Assembly: GCA_018820205.1 (NCBI GenBank)
Contig: JAHJOK010000017.1
Coordinates: forward strand, 1-54,858
From: Alphaproteobacteria bacterium
GTDB taxonomy: Bacteria; Pseudomonadota; Alphaproteobacteria; Caulobacterales; Caulobacteraceae
DNA length: 54,858 bases
Direction of reading: 5' to 3'
Every line of letters begins with the position of its first letter. Position 1 is the first letter of the stretch. The position numbers and the translations under genes are program-made. Under the pieces are notes generated by a model. That model saw only the letters and a program-made list of their open reading frames with translations. It did not search any database and was not told where the DNA came from. Positions 8,097 through 18,281 of this stretch are shown here, piece by piece.

Positions 8097-10015
8097 TCGA
8101 ACTGAAATTCCCCGACGGCGCCGTTCGCGAATATCCCGCGGGATCAACCGCCCGCGACGTGGCCCACGCCATCTCGCCCTCACTGGCCAAAAAGGCCGTG
8201 CTGGCCGAACTGAACGGCGAACAACGCGACCTGAACCGCGTGCTGGAGACGGGGGGCGCATTCCGGCTGATCATGCGCGACGACCCGGCGGCCCTGTACA
8301 CCATCCGCCACGACACGGCCCACGTGCTGGCCGAGGCGGTCCAGAAGCTGTTCCCGGGAACCCAGGTCACGATCGGCCCGGCCATCGAGGACGGCTTCTA
8401 TTACGACTTCGCCCGGGACGAACCTTTCTCGACCGACGACTTCGCCGCGATCGAAAAGGAGATGGGCAAGATCGTCGATCGCGACGCCAGGTTCGAACGC
8501 GAGGTCTGGGACCGCGACGAGGCCATCCTGTTCTTCGAGGCGCGCGGCGAGACCTTCAAGGCCGAACTGATCCGCGACCTGCCCGAGACCGAGACCATCA
8601 CCCTGTACAAACAGGGCGACTGGATCGACCTGTGCCGGGGACCGCATTTCCCCTCGACCCGTCATGTCGGCAAGGCCTTCAAACTGACCAAGCTGGCCGG
8701 CGCCTATTGGCGTGGGGATTCCAGCCGCGAACAGCTGCAGCGCATCTATGGCACCGCCTGGGCGACCAAGGAGGATCTGGACGCCTATCTGCTGCGGATC
8801 GAGGAGGCCGAAAAGCGCGACCACCGCAAGCTGGGTCGCGCGATGGAGCTGTTCCATATGCAGGAGGAAGGCCGGGGGATGGTCTTCTGGCACCCCAAGG
8901 GCTGGGTGCTGTGGCAGGTCATCGAAGCCTATATGCGCCGCCGCCTGGACGCGGCCGGCTATGTCGAGGTCAAGACGCCCCAGGTCCTGGACCGCAAATT
9001 CTGGGAAGAAAGCGGCCACTGGGACAAATACCGGCCCAATATGTTCGTCTGCGAAACGGTGGAGGGCGAGACCCTCAGCCTCAAGCCTATGAACTGCCCG
9101 GGCCATGTGCAGATCTTCGGCATCGGCCAGCGGTCCTACCGCGAGTTGCCGCTGCGGATGGCCGAGTTCGGGGCCTGTCACAGGTACGAGCCGTCGGGCG
9201 CCCTGCACGGCCTGATGCGGGTGCGCGGCTTTACGCAAGACGACGCCCACATCTTCTGTCGCGAAGACCAGATCGTCGAAGAGACGCGCCGGTTCATCGA
9301 ACTGACCAAGATTGTCCACGCCGACCTGGGGATGCAGACCCACGAGATCGCCCTGGCCACGCGGCCCGACGTGCGCGCGGGATCAGATGAGTTCTGGGAC
9401 AAGGCCGAGGCCATGCTGGGCGAGGCCGCGCGTCTGGCCGGGGTCGAACCGGTCATCGCCGAGGGCGACGGCGCCTTCTATGCGCCCAAGCTGGATTTCA
9501 TCGTCAAGGACGCCATCGGTCGGACCTGGACCTGCGGCACGCTGCAGCTGGACTATGTCCTGCCCGAGCGTCTCAACGCCGAATACACCGGCGAGGACGG
9601 CCAGAAGCACCGCCCGGTCATGCTGCACCGGGCGATCCTGGGATCGTTCGAACGGTTCATCGGCATCATGATCGAGAACTATGCCGGAGCGTTCCCGCTT
9701 TGGCTTGCGCCGGTCCAGGCCGTGGTCGCGACCATCACCTCGGACGCCGACGCATACGCCGAGGAGGTCGCCGCGAAATTCAAGGCGGCGGGCCTGCGCG
9801 TCGAGACCGATCTGAGGAACGAAAAGGTCGGCTACAAGGTCCGCGAACACTCGGTCGCCAAGGTGCCGGTCATCGCCGTCGTCGGTCGCAACGAAGCTGA
9901 AAAAGGCGAGGTCGCCATCCGCCGTCTGGGCTCGCAGGACCAGACCGTGGTCTCGATCGACGAGGCCATTCGCATCCTGATCGAAGAAGCGACGCCCCCG
10001 GATCTTCGCGACTAG
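8093..10015 (+). CDS. thrS: Threonyl-tRNA synthetase
   Basis: This 640-aa cytosolic class II synthetase charges tRNA-Thr. Domain order is N-terminal TGS (1-60), the SAD editing domain (about 65-225), the class II catalytic core (about 240-535) and the C-terminal anticodon-binding domain (about 540-640). The zinc ligand Cys is C335 in MNCPGH, and motif 2 is visible as [18 protein letters not shown]. The ATG overlaps the yidD stop by 4 bp. The stop interlocks with the convergent small gene through a shared CTAG at 10012-10015. Confidence 0.97.
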   Translation: MIELKFPDGAVREYPAGSTARDVAHAISPSLAKKAVLAELNGEQRDLNRVLETGGAFRLIMRDDPAALYTIRHDTAHVLAEAVQKLFPGTQVTIGPAIEDGFYYDFARDEPFSTDDFAAIEKEMGKIVDRDARFEREVWDRDEAILFFEARGETFKAELIRDLPETETITLYKQGDWIDLCRGPHFPSTRHVGKAFKLTKLAGAYWRGDSSREQLQRIYGTAWATKEDLDAYLLRIEEAEKRDHRKLGRAMELFHMQEEGRGMVFWHPKGWVLWQVIEAYMRRRLDAAGYVEVKTPQVLDRKFWEESGHWDKYRPNMFVCETVEGETLSLKPMNCPGHVQIFGIGQRSYRELPLRMAEFGACHRYEPSGALHGLMRVRGFTQDDAHIFCREDQIVEETRRFIELTKIVHADLGMQTHEIALATRPDVRAGSDEFWDKAEAMLGEAARLAGVEPVIAEGDGAFYAPKLDFIVKDAIGRTWTCGTLQLDYVLPERLNAEYTGEDGQKHRPVMLHRAILGSFERFIGIMIENYAGAFPLWLAPVQAVVATITSDADAYAEEVAAKFKAAGLRVETDLRNEKVGYKVREHSVAKVPVIAVVGRNEAEKGEVAIRRLGSQDQTVVSIDEAIRILIEEATPPDLRD

Positions 10016-10227
10016 GGACCGCAGGATTCGGAGAGATCCAGACCGATCCGCCGGATCGTCGCGATCCGGACGGCGTCGAGCAGGATATGCGCCGCGATGC
10101 CGCTGGCGTGGGTCCGAAGCAAAGCCTCGGCTTCGGACCGGGCGTCGGCGTCGGTCTCGGCCATCAGCGCCTCCATATGGGGCGTGCCGTAGATGTCGCG
10201 CTCGATGAAGCAGAAATAGGTCGGCAC
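10012..10227 (-). CDS. Small hypothetical protein
   Basis: This 71-aa protein starts with GTG (read [10 protein letters not shown] after the initiator) and is preceded by a GGAG ribosome-binding site six bases upstream, which makes the short frame credible. The fold looks mixed: a short N-terminal beta segment, an acidic alpha helix ([17 protein letters not shown]), then a hydrophobic helix. The layout (aromatic N-terminal strand, A/E-rich helix) vaguely recalls the small DUF6894-type proteins of alphaproteobacteria, but I cannot confirm that. Its stop shares CTAG with thrS. Confidence 0.55.
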   Translation of the reverse strand: MPTYFCFIERDIYGTPHMEALMAETDADARSEAEALLRTHASGIAAHILLDAVRIATIRRIGLDLSESCGP

Positions 10228-10329
10228 GCAACACTCCCTGACAGGCAGCGGGCGTAACACGGTCCATCGAGCGCATACGCCCGGTCCCGCACTTAGGGAG
10301 CCAAGCTACGCCGTGGGTGTTCGTTATGG

Positions 10330-11025
10330 ATGTCCCAGCCCCCCGAAAACCATTTCATCGCCTCGCTCGACCGCGAGGAGGCCGCGCTGCTCCAGCCCCT
10401 GCTGCGCCGGGTATCGGTCGTCGTCGATCAGATCATGGTCGATCAGGGCGCGGCGATCGAGGATGTCCATTTTCCCACCGACGCCCAGTTCGCCAACCTG
10501 ATCCGTTTCCCTGACGGCAGCGCCATCGAGACGGCGGTGGTCGGCAACGAGGGTCTGACGGGTCTGGCGCCCTTCATGGCCGACCGGGGAAGCGCATGGG
10601 AAATCGTCTGCCGCGCCAACGGCGAAGCCTATGTCGCCAGCGCGGCGGCCTTGCGCGTCCTGGCGGCGGATCGGCCGAAACTGATGGCGCGCCTTCTGGC
10701 GCTGACCGACCTCTATCAGGCTCAGGCGGCCCAGACCGCCGCCTGCAACGCCCTGCATGCCGCGCCGGATCGGATCGCCAAATGGATCCTGACCGCCAGC
10801 GACCTGTCGCCGAACGAGACGCTGGTCTTCCGCCAGGAGGAACTCGCGCGGCTGATCGGCGCCCGACGATCCACCGTCAGCGAGGCGGCGTCGAAGCTGA
10901 AACGCCGCCGCCTGATCACCTATGGTCGCGGCGTAATCAGGATCGTCGATCGACCAGGCCTCGAGGCAGCCGCCTGCGACTGCTACCGGATGCTGAAACC
11001 CCGCTTGGACGGGGTTCATCGCTAG
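10330..11025 (+). CDS. Crp/Fnr-family transcriptional regulator
   Basis: This 231-aa regulator has an N-terminal cyclic-nucleotide-binding-like beta-roll (about 10-120), a dimerisation helix (about 115-145) and a C-terminal winged helix-turn-helix with recognition segment RQEELARLIGARRSTVSEAASKLKR (positions about 163-187). No Fnr-type cysteine cluster is present and the canonical cAMP-binding RSA motif is absent, so the effector is unknown. It lies 76 bp upstream of a YciE/YciF stress gene on the same strand, which may be a target; that is inference. Confidence 0.88.
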   Translation: MSQPPENHFIASLDREEAALLQPLLRRVSVVVDQIMVDQGAAIEDVHFPTDAQFANLIRFPDGSAIETAVVGNEGLTGLAPFMADRGSAWEIVCRANGEAYVASAAALRVLAADRPKLMARLLALTDLYQAQAAQTAACNALHAAPDRIAKWILTASDLSPNETLVFRQEELARLIGARRSTVSEAASKLKRRRLITYGRGVIRIVDRPGLEAAACDCYRMLKPRLDGVHR

Positions 11026-11101
11026 AATTAGGTCGGCTTGCGGGCATAGGAACGGTTCGGCGGGATCATGGTTTTCGGGCTGCCAGCTCAAGGAGAATCC
11101 C

Positions 11102-11605
11102 ATGGCCGAGAAGACTCTGGAAACCCTGTTTCACGACACGCTCAAGGACATCTATTACGCCGAGCGAAAAATTCTGAAGGCCCTGCCCAAGATGGCGCGC
11201 GCCGCCCAGTCGCCTGAACTGAAGGCCGCCTTCGAAAAGCACAAGGAGCAGACCGAAGGCCAGATCGAACGCCTGCAGCAGGTGTTCGAGATCATCGGCA
11301 AGCCGGCGCGCGGCAAGACCTGCGACGCCATCGAGGGCATCCTGGCCGAGGGCGACGAGATCGCCGAGGAATACAAGGACAAGGCTGCCTTGGACGCCGG
11401 TCTCCTGGCGGCGGCCCAGGCCGTCGAACACTATGAGATCACCCGCTACGGCACGCTGAAGCGCTGGGCCAATGTCCTGGGACTGAAGGACGCGGCCAAA
11501 CTGCTGGACGAGACCCTGCAGGAAGAATCCCAGACCGACGAAGACCTGACGACCATCGCCGATGCGGCTGTCAACGCTGAGGCGATGAAGGCCAAGGCGG
11601 CCTGA
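11102..11605 (+). CDS. YciE/YciF ferritin-like protein (DUF892)
   Basis: This 167-aa four-helix-bundle protein belongs to the DUF892 family, associated with general stress. Family features are the N-terminal LETLFHDTLKDIYYAE segment and ferritin-like metal ligands spread over E/H-containing helices (for example EKHKEQTE, AVEHYEI and LQEESQTDED). An AAGGAG Shine-Dalgarno sits six bases before the ATG. A strong terminator follows 21 bp after the stop, so the gene is the end of its transcript. The biochemical role is not established for the family. Confidence 0.9.
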   Translation: MAEKTLETLFHDTLKDIYYAERKILKALPKMARAAQSPELKAAFEKHKEQTEGQIERLQQVFEIIGKPARGKTCDAIEGILAEGDEIAEEYKDKAALDAGLLAAAQAVEHYEITRYGTLKRWANVLGLKDAAKLLDETLQEESQTDEDLTTIADAAVNAEAMKAKAA

Positions 11606-11626
11606 CCCTCACTGTCAGCAAACCAC

Positions 11627-11656
11627 AAAGCCGGCGGGAGCGATCCCGCCGGCTTT
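11627..11656 (+). terminator. Rho-independent terminator after the DUF892 gene
   Basis: AAAGCCGGCGGGA (11627-11639) pairs with TCCCGCCGGCTTT (11644-11656) around a GCGA loop, a 13-bp perfect stem flanked by A and T runs. It works on either strand, but only the plus-strand DUF892 gene ends here. Confidence 0.88.
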
Positions 11657-11721
11657 CGCCTGCGTGCTGGCCCCCTCTTCGAACTCGCGCGTTCATATGA
11701 GCTCTCTATCAGGAGTGCCCT

Positions 11722-12105
11722 ATGCTCGATCACATCGGTGTCGACGTTGCCGACATCCGCACGTCCCGCGACTTCTACGAGGCGGCGCTGAAGCCGTTGG
11801 GCTATCGCGTCATTGAGGAACTGACCCCCGAACAGACCGGCGCCAATCACATCGTCATGTTCGGCATTGACGCGCCCGAGTTCGTGATCGCCGAGGATAA
11901 GGCGCCAGGCATCGGCAACCACATCGCCTTCCGCGCCGATACGCGTGCGGTAGTCGACGCCTTTTACGTCGAGGCGCTGAAGGCCGGAGGGCGGGACAAC
12001 GGGCCGCCGGGACTGCGGCCCGACTATGGCCCGACCTACTATGCGGCCTTCGTCTTTGATCCCGACGGGTTCAACATTGAGGCGGTCTGCCACGCGCCGG
12101 ATTGA
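11722..12105 (+). CDS. VOC superfamily (glyoxalase/dioxygenase-like) protein
   Basis: This 127-aa single-module pair shows the beta-alpha-beta-beta-beta fold pattern of the vicinal oxygen chelate superfamily. Metal-ligand-like positions are H4 (MLDHIGV), a central GIGNHIAF histidine and the C-terminal DPDGFNIEAVC glutamate. The N-terminal DHIGVDVADI and C-terminal FDPDGFNIE are typical. The substrate cannot be told from sequence. It stands alone between a terminator and the fatty-acid operon operator. Confidence 0.85.
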   Translation: MLDHIGVDVADIRTSRDFYEAALKPLGYRVIEELTPEQTGANHIVMFGIDAPEFVIAEDKAPGIGNHIAFRADTRAVVDAFYVEALKAGGRDNGPPGLRPDYGPTYYAAFVFDPDGFNIEAVCHAPD

Positions 12106-12127
12106 TCCATAGGTCGCGCCTTCTTAC

Positions 12128-12149
12128 TTGACGTTGACGTAAACGTAGG
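12128..12149. promoter_or_regulatory. Palindromic operator upstream of the beta-oxidation operon
   Basis: The core ACGTTGACGTAAACGT (12131-12146) is a near-perfect 16-bp palindrome (14 of 16 positions symmetric), 49 bp before the thiolase ATG. The form ACGTTnACGTnAACGT resembles MerR-type operators such as those described for LiuR-class regulators of branched-chain amino acid and fatty-acid catabolism. The regulator itself is not in the window. Confidence 0.6.
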
Positions 12150-12195
12150 CTTTGTGGCCCCCACGCTGAAATCCGTTCTCTTTGGAGACTGACCT

Positions 12196-13401
12196 ATGAC
12201 CGAGGCCTATATCTACGACGCCGTGCGCACGCCGCGCGGCAAGGGCAAGAAGGACGGGTCTCTGCACGAGATCACGGGTCTGTCGCTGGCGGCCCAGGTG
12301 CTGGAAGCCCTGCGCGATCGCAACGGCCTGGATACCTCGAAGGTCGACGACGTGATCCTGGGCTGCGTCTCGCCGGTGGGCGAACAGGGCGCCGACATCG
12401 CGCGCACCGCCGTATTGTCGGCGGGTTGGGCTCAGAGCGTCGCGGGGGTGCAGATCAACCGCTTCTGCGCGTCGGGACTTGAGGCCGTGAACATGGCGGC
12501 CGCCAAGGTGAAGTCCGGCGAGGCCGATTTCGCCGTCGGCGGCGGCGTCGAGGCGATGAGCCGCGTGCCGATGGGATCTGACGGCGGAGCCTGGCCGGTC
12601 GACCCGTCCAGCGCGTTTTCGACCTATTTCGTGCCGCAGGGCGTCTCGGCCGACATGATCGCGTCGAAATACGGTTTCAGCCGCGACGACGTGGACGCCT
12701 ATTCGATGGAGTCGCACAAGCGCGCCGCCGCCGCCTGGGCCGACGGCCGGTTCTCCAAATCGGTCGTACCGGTCAAGAACCAGCTCGGCCTCGTCCAGCT
12801 GGACCGTGACGAGACCATTCGTCCGAACACGGACATGCAGTCGCTGGGCGGGCTGAACCCCTCCTTCGCCATGATGGGCGAGATGGCCTTCGACGCCGTG
12901 ATCAACCAGCGCTACCCCGAGGTCGAGCGCGTCAACCACGTTCACACGCCCGGCAACTCGTCGGGCATCGTCGACGGTTCGGCGGGCGTCCTGATCGGCA
13001 CGCTCGAAGCCGGCAAGGCCCTGGGCCTGAAGCCCCGCGCCCGCATCAAGGGCGCCGCCTCGATCGGCTCCGAGCCCTCGATCATGCTGACCGGACCCGA
13101 GTTCGTGACCCAGAAACTGCTCGGCAAGCTGGGCATGACGGTCGCCGACATCGACGTGTGGGAGCTGAACGAAGCCTTCGCCGCCGTGGTCCTGCGCTAC
13201 ATGCAGGCGCTGAACATCCCGCACGACAAGATGAACGTGAACGGCGGCGGCATCTCCATGGGCCACCCGCTGGGCGCAACCGGCGCCATGATCACGGGCA
13301 TCGCCCTGGACGAGCTGGAACGCTCGAACAAGGAAACCGCCCTGGTCACCCTGTGCATCGGCGGCGGCATGGGCACCGCCACCGTCATCGAACGCGTCTG
13401 A
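12196..13401 (+). CDS. Acetyl-CoA C-acyltransferase (thiolase)
   Basis: This 401-aa thiolase performs the last step of beta-oxidation, thiolytic release of acetyl-CoA. Active-site residues are visible: nucleophile C91 (RFCASGLEA), H357 (GHPLGATGA) and C387 (CIGGGMGTA). Length and motifs fit FadA-type degradative thiolases. It is the first gene of a two-gene operon with the FadB-type enzyme 11 bp downstream, the usual FadA-FadB pairing though in reverse of the E. coli order. An operator-like palindrome lies upstream. Confidence 0.94.
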   Translation: MTEAYIYDAVRTPRGKGKKDGSLHEITGLSLAAQVLEALRDRNGLDTSKVDDVILGCVSPVGEQGADIARTAVLSAGWAQSVAGVQINRFCASGLEAVNMAAAKVKSGEADFAVGGGVEAMSRVPMGSDGGAWPVDPSSAFSTYFVPQGVSADMIASKYGFSRDDVDAYSMESHKRAAAAWADGRFSKSVVPVKNQLGLVQLDRDETIRPNTDMQSLGGLNPSFAMMGEMAFDAVINQRYPEVERVNHVHTPGNSSGIVDGSAGVLIGTLEAGKALGLKPRARIKGAASIGSEPSIMLTGPEFVTQKLLGKLGMTVADIDVWELNEAFAAVVLRYMQALNIPHDKMNVNGGGISMGHPLGATGAMITGIALDELERSNKETALVTLCIGGGMGTATVIERV

Positions 13402-13412
13402 GGATCACGAGC

Positions 13413-15590
13413 ATGGAAAACTTCAAGATCGACGTCGACGCCGACGGCATCGCCCTGGTCACCTTCGACGTGCCGGGCCGTTCGATGAACACCCTGACCG
13501 CCAAGGTCATGGATGAGCTTCCGCAGCTGGTCGAGCGCATCAAGACCGATGACGCCATCAAGGGCGCCGTCATCACCTCGGGCAAGGCCTCCGGCTTCTG
13601 CGCTGGCGCCGACCTCGGGGACATGGCCGGCGGTTCGCTGGCCGGCGGCGGCGACCTTCAGGCCGCGTTTGACGCGGGCTGGAAGATGAACGGCTCGCTG
13701 CGTGCGCTGGAAACCTGCGGCAAGCCGGTGGCGGCCGCCATCAACGGTCTGGCGCTGGGCGGCGGTCTGGAGCTGACGCTCGCCTGCCACTACCGGCTGG
13801 TCGAGGACGACAGCAAGATCCAGCTCGGCCTGCCCGAGATCAAGGTCGGCCTCTTCCCCGGCGGCGGCGGCACCCAGCGTCTGACGCGTCTGATCGGCGT
13901 GCAGGCGGCGATGACCGCCATGAGCGCGGGTTCGTCTTGGCGTCCCAACGACGCCAAGGGCGCGGGCGTTGTCCACGAGGTCGTGGCCAAGGGCGGCTCG
14001 GTTGAGGCGGCCAAGGCCTGGATCAAGGGCGGCGGCAAGTCCGTCCAGCCCTGGGACGACAAGTCCTTCAAACAGCCCGGCGGCGGCCCCTATCACCCCG
14101 CCGGCATCCAGAATTTCCTCGTCGGCAACGCCATGATCAGGAAGCAGTCCTACGGCAACTATCCGGCGGTCATCAACCTGATGAAGGCCGTGTACGAAGG
14201 CATTCAGGTGCCGATGGACGCGGCCCTGCGCATCGAGACCCGCTACTTCATCAAGACCCTAATGACCCCGCAGGCCCAGGGCATGATCCGCAGCCTGTTC
14301 CTCTCGAAACAGGAGTTGGACAAGGGCGCCGTGCGTCCCGCCGGAATCCCGGCCTCGGATGCGAAAAAGGTCACCGTCATCGGCGCCGGCATGATGGGCG
14401 CGGGAATCGCCTACGTTCAGGCCCTGGCCGGCATCCAGACCATCCTGATCGACCGCACCCAGGAAGATGCCGACAAGGGCAAGGCCCACGTCGAGGAACT
14501 GCTGAAGAAACGCCTGTCGCGCGGTCAGCTGACCCAGGACAAATACGACGCCCTGCTCGCCTCGGTCGTCGCCACCACCGACTACGACCAGATCAAGGGT
14601 TCGGACCTCGTCATCGAGGCGGTGTTCGAGAACCGCGAGATCAAGGCTGACGTGACCAAGCGGGCCGAGGCCCAGCTGGAAGCGGGCGCCGTGTTCGGCT
14701 CCAACACCTCGACCCTGCCGATCACCGGCCTGGCCGAGGCCAGCGTGCGGCCCGAGGACTTCATCGGCATCCACTTCTTCTCGCCCGTCGACAAGATGAT
14801 GCTGGTCGAGATCATCCTGGGCGAGAAGACGGGTCAGGCCGCGATCGCCAAGACGCTCGACTATGTGATGAAGATCAAAAAGACCCCGATCATCGTCAAC
14901 GACGGTCGCGGCTTCTACACCTCGCGCTGCTTCGGCACGTATGTGGCCGAGGGTCTGGCCATGCTGGAAGAGGGCTATGCTCCCGCCCTGATCGACAACA
15001 TCGGTCGCATGACCGGCATGCCGCGCGGCCCGCTGGAAATGCACGACGACGTCGCGCTCGACCTGTCGATGAAGGTGTCGAAACAGACGGCGCTGGACCT
15101 CGGCGACAAATACGTGCCGCTGGCCGGCGCCGAGATCATCCGCACCATGGTCGAAGACCTGGGTCGCTATGGCAGGAAGAACGGCAAGGGCTTCTACGAC
15201 TACGACGTCAAACCCAAGAAGCTGTGGTCGGGCCTGGCCGAACTGGCGCCGGTCAAGATCAACGACTCGACCCCGGAGCTGGTCGAGGACCAGAAGCAGC
15301 GCCTGCTCTATCGTCAGGCGGTGGAAGTGGCCCGTTGCTGGGAAGAAGGCGTCATCGACGACCCGCGCGAGGCCGACGTCGGCGCCATTCTGGCCTGGGG
15401 CTTCGCGCCCTGGACCGGCGGCCCGATCACCTACATCGACCAGATCGGGCTGAAGGCCTTCGTGGCCCAGGCGGATGACTATGCCGCCCGCTACGGCGAC
15501 CGCTTCAAGGTTCCGCAGCTGCTGCGCGACATGGCCGCCAAGAACGAGACCTTCTACGGCAGGTTCACGGGGGCCAAAGCCGCAGCCTGA
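13413..15590 (+). CDS. Multifunctional 3-hydroxyacyl-CoA dehydrogenase / enoyl-CoA hydratase (FadB/FadJ type)
   Basis: This 725-aa protein fuses an N-terminal enoyl-CoA hydratase domain (about 1-190; oxyanion loops [10 protein letters not shown] and [10 protein letters not shown]) to a 3-hydroxyacyl-CoA dehydrogenase. The Rossmann motif GAGMMGAG begins near G324 and the catalytic histidine is H454 in [11 protein letters not shown]-terminal dehydrogenase domain follows to the end. It carries out the middle two steps of beta-oxidation and probably forms a complex with the thiolase encoded 11 bp upstream. A strong terminator follows at 15614. Confidence 0.95.
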   Translation: MENFKIDVDADGIALVTFDVPGRSMNTLTAKVMDELPQLVERIKTDDAIKGAVITSGKASGFCAGADLGDMAGGSLAGGGDLQAAFDAGWKMNGSLRALETCGKPVAAAINGLALGGGLELTLACHYRLVEDDSKIQLGLPEIKVGLFPGGGGTQRLTRLIGVQAAMTAMSAGSSWRPNDAKGAGVVHEVVAKGGSVEAAKAWIKGGGKSVQPWDDKSFKQPGGGPYHPAGIQNFLVGNAMIRKQSYGNYPAVINLMKAVYEGIQVPMDAALRIETRYFIKTLMTPQAQGMIRSLFLSKQELDKGAVRPAGIPASDAKKVTVIGAGMMGAGIAYVQALAGIQTILIDRTQEDADKGKAHVEELLKKRLSRGQLTQDKYDALLASVVATTDYDQIKGSDLVIEAVFENREIKADVTKRAEAQLEAGAVFGSNTSTLPITGLAEASVRPEDFIGIHFFSPVDKMMLVEIILGEKTGQAAIAKTLDYVMKIKKTPIIVNDGRGFYTSRCFGTYVAEGLAMLEEGYAPALIDNIGRMTGMPRGPLEMHDDVALDLSMKVSKQTALDLGDKYVPLAGAEIIRTMVEDLGRYGRKNGKGFYDYDVKPKKLWSGLAELAPVKINDSTPELVEDQKQRLLYRQAVEVARCWEEGVIDDPREADVGAILAWGFAPWTGGPITYIDQIGLKAFVAQADDYAARYGDRFKVPQLLRDMAAKNETFYGRFTGAKAAA

Positions 15591-15613
15591 ACGGCCTTCA
15601 CAGCTGAAATGAT

Positions 15614-15643
15614 AACGGCCCCGGGAGCGATCCCGGGGCCGTT
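15614..15643 (+). terminator. Rho-independent terminator of the beta-oxidation operon
   Basis: AACGGCCCCGGGA pairs perfectly with TCCCGGGGCCGTT around GCGA, a 13-bp stem followed by TTTCC. It lies 23 bp after the FadB-type stop codon. The loop GCGA and stem length are the same as in the terminator at 11627. Confidence 0.88.
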
Positions 15644-15666
15644 TCCGTATCCGATCCGCGGATGGA

Positions 15667-16002
15667 TCAGCCGCCGGTGAACTCGAAGGTCGTGCCGTCG
15701 ATTTCGCACATATCGACGCGCTCGACGTAGTGGGTATCGTCGTCGAAGCTGTAGAAGAAGTCGTACATGCAGTCTTCCAGCTCGTCGTCGATGGTGACCT
15801 CGACGGTTTCGCCGGGCTCGACGATCCCTTCCAGGATGTCGTCGCTCCATTCGTCCGACGACGACTGGCCGTACAGGATCGAATAGATGATCTTGTCGGT
15901 GTTGTTCTCGATCGAGAACGAAACGGCCGCCGTCTGGGCCGAGGCGACGGCGGGGACGGTCAGGGCGGCGATGGCCGCGACGGTCATGAACAGGTTACGC
16001 AT
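15667..16002 (-). CDS. Small secreted acidic protein of unknown function
   Basis: This 111-aa protein has a clear signal peptide (MRNLFMTVAAIAALTVPAVASA). The mature domain is strongly acidic, begins SFSIENNTDKIIYSI, and includes two cysteines (DCMY and DMCE) that could form a disulfide. The pattern suggests a small beta-sandwich. I do not recognise a named family. The ATG at 16002 follows GGGGGAG at nine bases and is preferred over a TTG at 16020. It is convergent with the beta-oxidation operon. Confidence 0.7.
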   Translation of the reverse strand: MRNLFMTVAAIAALTVPAVASAQTAAVSFSIENNTDKIIYSILYGQSSSDEWSDDILEGIVEPGETVEVTIDDELEDCMYDFFYSFDDDTHYVERVDMCEIDGTTFEFTGG

Positions 16003-16127
16003 AGACGGGAACTCCCCCAAAAGGCCGACAAAGGCAGGCCGAACGCAATTCCTGTAGCCACAGCCGGTTCAGGCGAACAGTCGGCGCCCCATTTGCGTCA
16101 TGTCCCGTCAGACCCGTCTGCCTGACG

Positions 16128-16964
16128 TCATATGATGTCCAGCGCCTGGGACGTCGTCGGCGGAGGGAAGGCGCGGTCCAGGGCGGCGACGTCTTCGGCG
16201 TCCAGCTGGATATCAATGGCCGCGGCGTTGGCCTCTACATGCGCGATGCTGGATGCCTTGGGGATGGCGATCATTCCGGGCTGGCGCAGGACGGCGGCCA
16301 GGGCGATCTGGGCCGGACTGGCGTCGTGCCGATCGGCGACGGCCTGCATCGCCGGATGATTCAGGATGTCGCCGCGGCCCAGCGGCGAATAGGCCATCAG
16401 CGGCATCGACCGTTCCTCGGCCCAGGGCGCCAGGTCGTATTCGATCCCGCGCGACCCGAGATGATACAGCACCTGATCCGTGGCGCAGTTCTCGCCGCCC
16501 TCGATCTCCTCCAGCTTTCGCATCGTCCGGATGTCCAGGTTCGACACGCCCCAGCGGGCGATCATCCCCTCGTCGACAAGTTCCTCGAACCCGGCGACGA
16601 TTTCGTCCAGCGGATGCCGGCTCTGCCAGTGCAGCAGATACAGGTCGATCCGGTCCACGCCGAGCCGTTCCAGGCTCTTTTCGCAATGAAGCATCATGGT
16701 CATCTCGCCGGCGTTGTCCGGCTTGATCTTGGAGACCAGAAAAACCTCGTCGCGCCGGCCCTTGATGACCTCGCCCACCAGCCTCTCGGACCTGCCGTCG
16801 CCGTACAGTTCGGCGGTGTCGATCAGGGTCAGGCCCAGGTCGATGCCTCGCGACAGAGCCGCCTGTTCGGCGTCGCGGGCCTTGGGATCGTCGCCGATCA
16901 TCCATGTGCCTTGGCCAAGGACAGGAACGATCGTACCGTCGGAGAAACGCGTCATACGGGTCAT
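16128..16964 (-). CDS. Aldo/keto reductase
   Basis: This 278-aa NADPH-dependent oxidoreductase of the (beta/alpha)8 AKR superfamily has its catalytic tetrad visible as D49, Y54 (DTAELYGDG), K79 (VSKIK) and H112 (LLHWQS). The C-terminal cofactor region IPKASSIAHVEAN is normal. The substrate is unknown, but many such enzymes reduce reactive aldehydes. It starts at ATG 16964 (an ATG nine bases later is possible). It diverges from an epoxide hydrolase-like gene with only 53 bp between starts, so shared regulation is plausible. Confidence 0.9.
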   Translation of the reverse strand: MTRMTRFSDGTIVPVLGQGTWMIGDDPKARDAEQAALSRGIDLGLTLIDTAELYGDGRSERLVGEVIKGRRDEVFLVSKIKPDNAGEMTMMLHCEKSLERLGVDRIDLYLLHWQSRHPLDEIVAGFEELVDEGMIARWGVSNLDIRTMRKLEEIEGGENCATDQVLYHLGSRGIEYDLAPWAEERSMPLMAYSPLGRGDILNHPAMQAVADRHDASPAQIALAAVLRQPGMIAIPKASSIAHVEANAAAIDIQLDAEDVAALDRAFPPPTTSQALDII

Positions 16965-17017
16965 GGCGACATCAATGCACGAGCCGGCGTTCGGCGCCAA
17001 AGCCATCGGGGACGATC

Positions 17018-17986
17018 ATGATAAAGACCCGCGCGATCCAGACCGACGGCCTGAAGCAGCACATTCTGGAGGCCGGTCCCGAAGACGGTTCGCTGGTCCT
17101 GTTGATCCACGGCTTTCCCGAACTGGGGATCAGCTGGCGGGCCCAGATCGAGGCCCTGGGTCAGGCAGGCTATCGTGCCGTAGCGCCGGACATGCGCGGC
17201 TATGGCGGGACCGACAAACCCGCCGAGACCCAGGACTACGCCATCCTGCATCTGGTCGGCGACATGGTCGATCTGGTCAGGGCGCTGGGCAGGGAGGCCT
17301 GCACTGTCGTCGGCCACGACTGGGGCGCGCCGGTGGCCTGGCACTGCGCCCTGATGCGGCCCGACCTGTTCACCGCCGTCGCCGGCCTGTCGGTGCCGTT
17401 CCAGCCACGCCGCCCGAACGGCCCGCCGACGCCGGCCATGGCCGCGATTTCAAAACGCCTCGGCAAGGGCGAGCTCTACATCAGCCAGTTCCAGGCCCCC
17501 GACGCCCATGCCGAGATGGAGGCCGACGTCGCGACCGCCTTGCGCAAGGCCTTCTATTCCTATGACGGCGCCACGCCGCCGGACCGACAGTCGACCGGCT
17601 TCATCGCGCCCGGCCACAGCTTCATCTCCGAAGTCCCCGACGACGCGACCCTGCCGCCATGGATGAGCGAGGCGCATTTCGCCGAATATGTCTCGGCCTT
17701 CAGCGGGGGCGGCTTCAAGGGGCCGATGGACTGGTACCGGAACCTGGACCGGAACTGGTCGCTGACCGCGTTTCTGCAGGGACAACGGATCCGTCAGCCG
17801 TCGATGTTCATGGTCGGCGAGCGCGATCCGGTGCGTCACTACGCCGGCCAGCACGAGGCGGGCCTGAAAGACTGGTTGACCGACCTGCGGTCCCAGATCG
17901 TCCTGCCGGGCGCCGGCCACTGGCTGCAGCAGGAACGGCCGGACGAGGTCAATGCCGCGCTGATCGGGTTCGTCAAAGGCCTGTGA
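17018..17986 (+). CDS. Alpha/beta hydrolase, epoxide hydrolase-like
   Basis: This 322-aa cytosolic alpha/beta hydrolase has its nucleophile aspartate D101 in GHDWG and an oxyanion loop HGFPE at 31-35. The GYGGTDKP segment and the late histidine in GAGHWLQQE are also typical. An Asp nucleophile with HGFPE is characteristic of soluble epoxide hydrolases (haloalkane dehalogenases share the nucleophile). The start at ATG 17018 excludes an upstream extension lying over the divergent aldo/keto reductase promoter. It probably acts in detoxification. Confidence 0.88.
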   Translation: MIKTRAIQTDGLKQHILEAGPEDGSLVLLIHGFPELGISWRAQIEALGQAGYRAVAPDMRGYGGTDKPAETQDYAILHLVGDMVDLVRALGREACTVVGHDWGAPVAWHCALMRPDLFTAVAGLSVPFQPRRPNGPPTPAMAAISKRLGKGELYISQFQAPDAHAEMEADVATALRKAFYSYDGATPPDRQSTGFIAPGHSFISEVPDDATLPPWMSEAHFAEYVSAFSGGGFKGPMDWYRNLDRNWSLTAFLQGQRIRQPSMFMVGERDPVRHYAGQHEAGLKDWLTDLRSQIVLPGAGHWLQQERPDEVNAALIGFVKGL

Positions 17987-18281
17987 CGGTCGGCTCGCAA
18001 AAACACCGTCCGATGAGTCCGATGAGTCCGGATCGTCTGGAATGGGAGGCCTCCGTCTGACGCCCGTTGGGCGCCGCCAGTATAAGCCTGTCGGAGCCAG
18101 CGTCTGGCAAAAGACAGGGTTGGCGGCGACCGGGATTGATATTGCTGATGGATTCCACCCGGTTCATCCGCAACCGCGCGCAGACAGAGGCATGGGGCCT
18201 TGCCGGACCCTTCGGGCGAGGTGCACGGTAGGCCCGTCATTCGGGCGGGCTCCGCCCCTCTCTGTCAGGTGAGCGCGCAAG
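17987..18281. other. Intergenic region with overlapping alternative hairpins
   Basis: I see no gene here. Near the right end two mutually exclusive stems can form. GCCCG (18232-18236) can pair with CGGGC (18242-18246), or GGGCGG (18243-18248) can pair with CCGCCC (18252-18257), the latter followed by a pyrimidine-rich CTCTCTGT. The second stem could be the terminator of the epoxide hydrolase gene or an attenuator for the next gene. A short direct repeat TCCGATGAG occurs near 18010-18030. Confidence 0.35.

Noticed and set aside
18010..18040. Hammerhead-like CCGATGAGTCC repeats
   Set aside because: The required CUGAUGA core and GAAA strand are absent.
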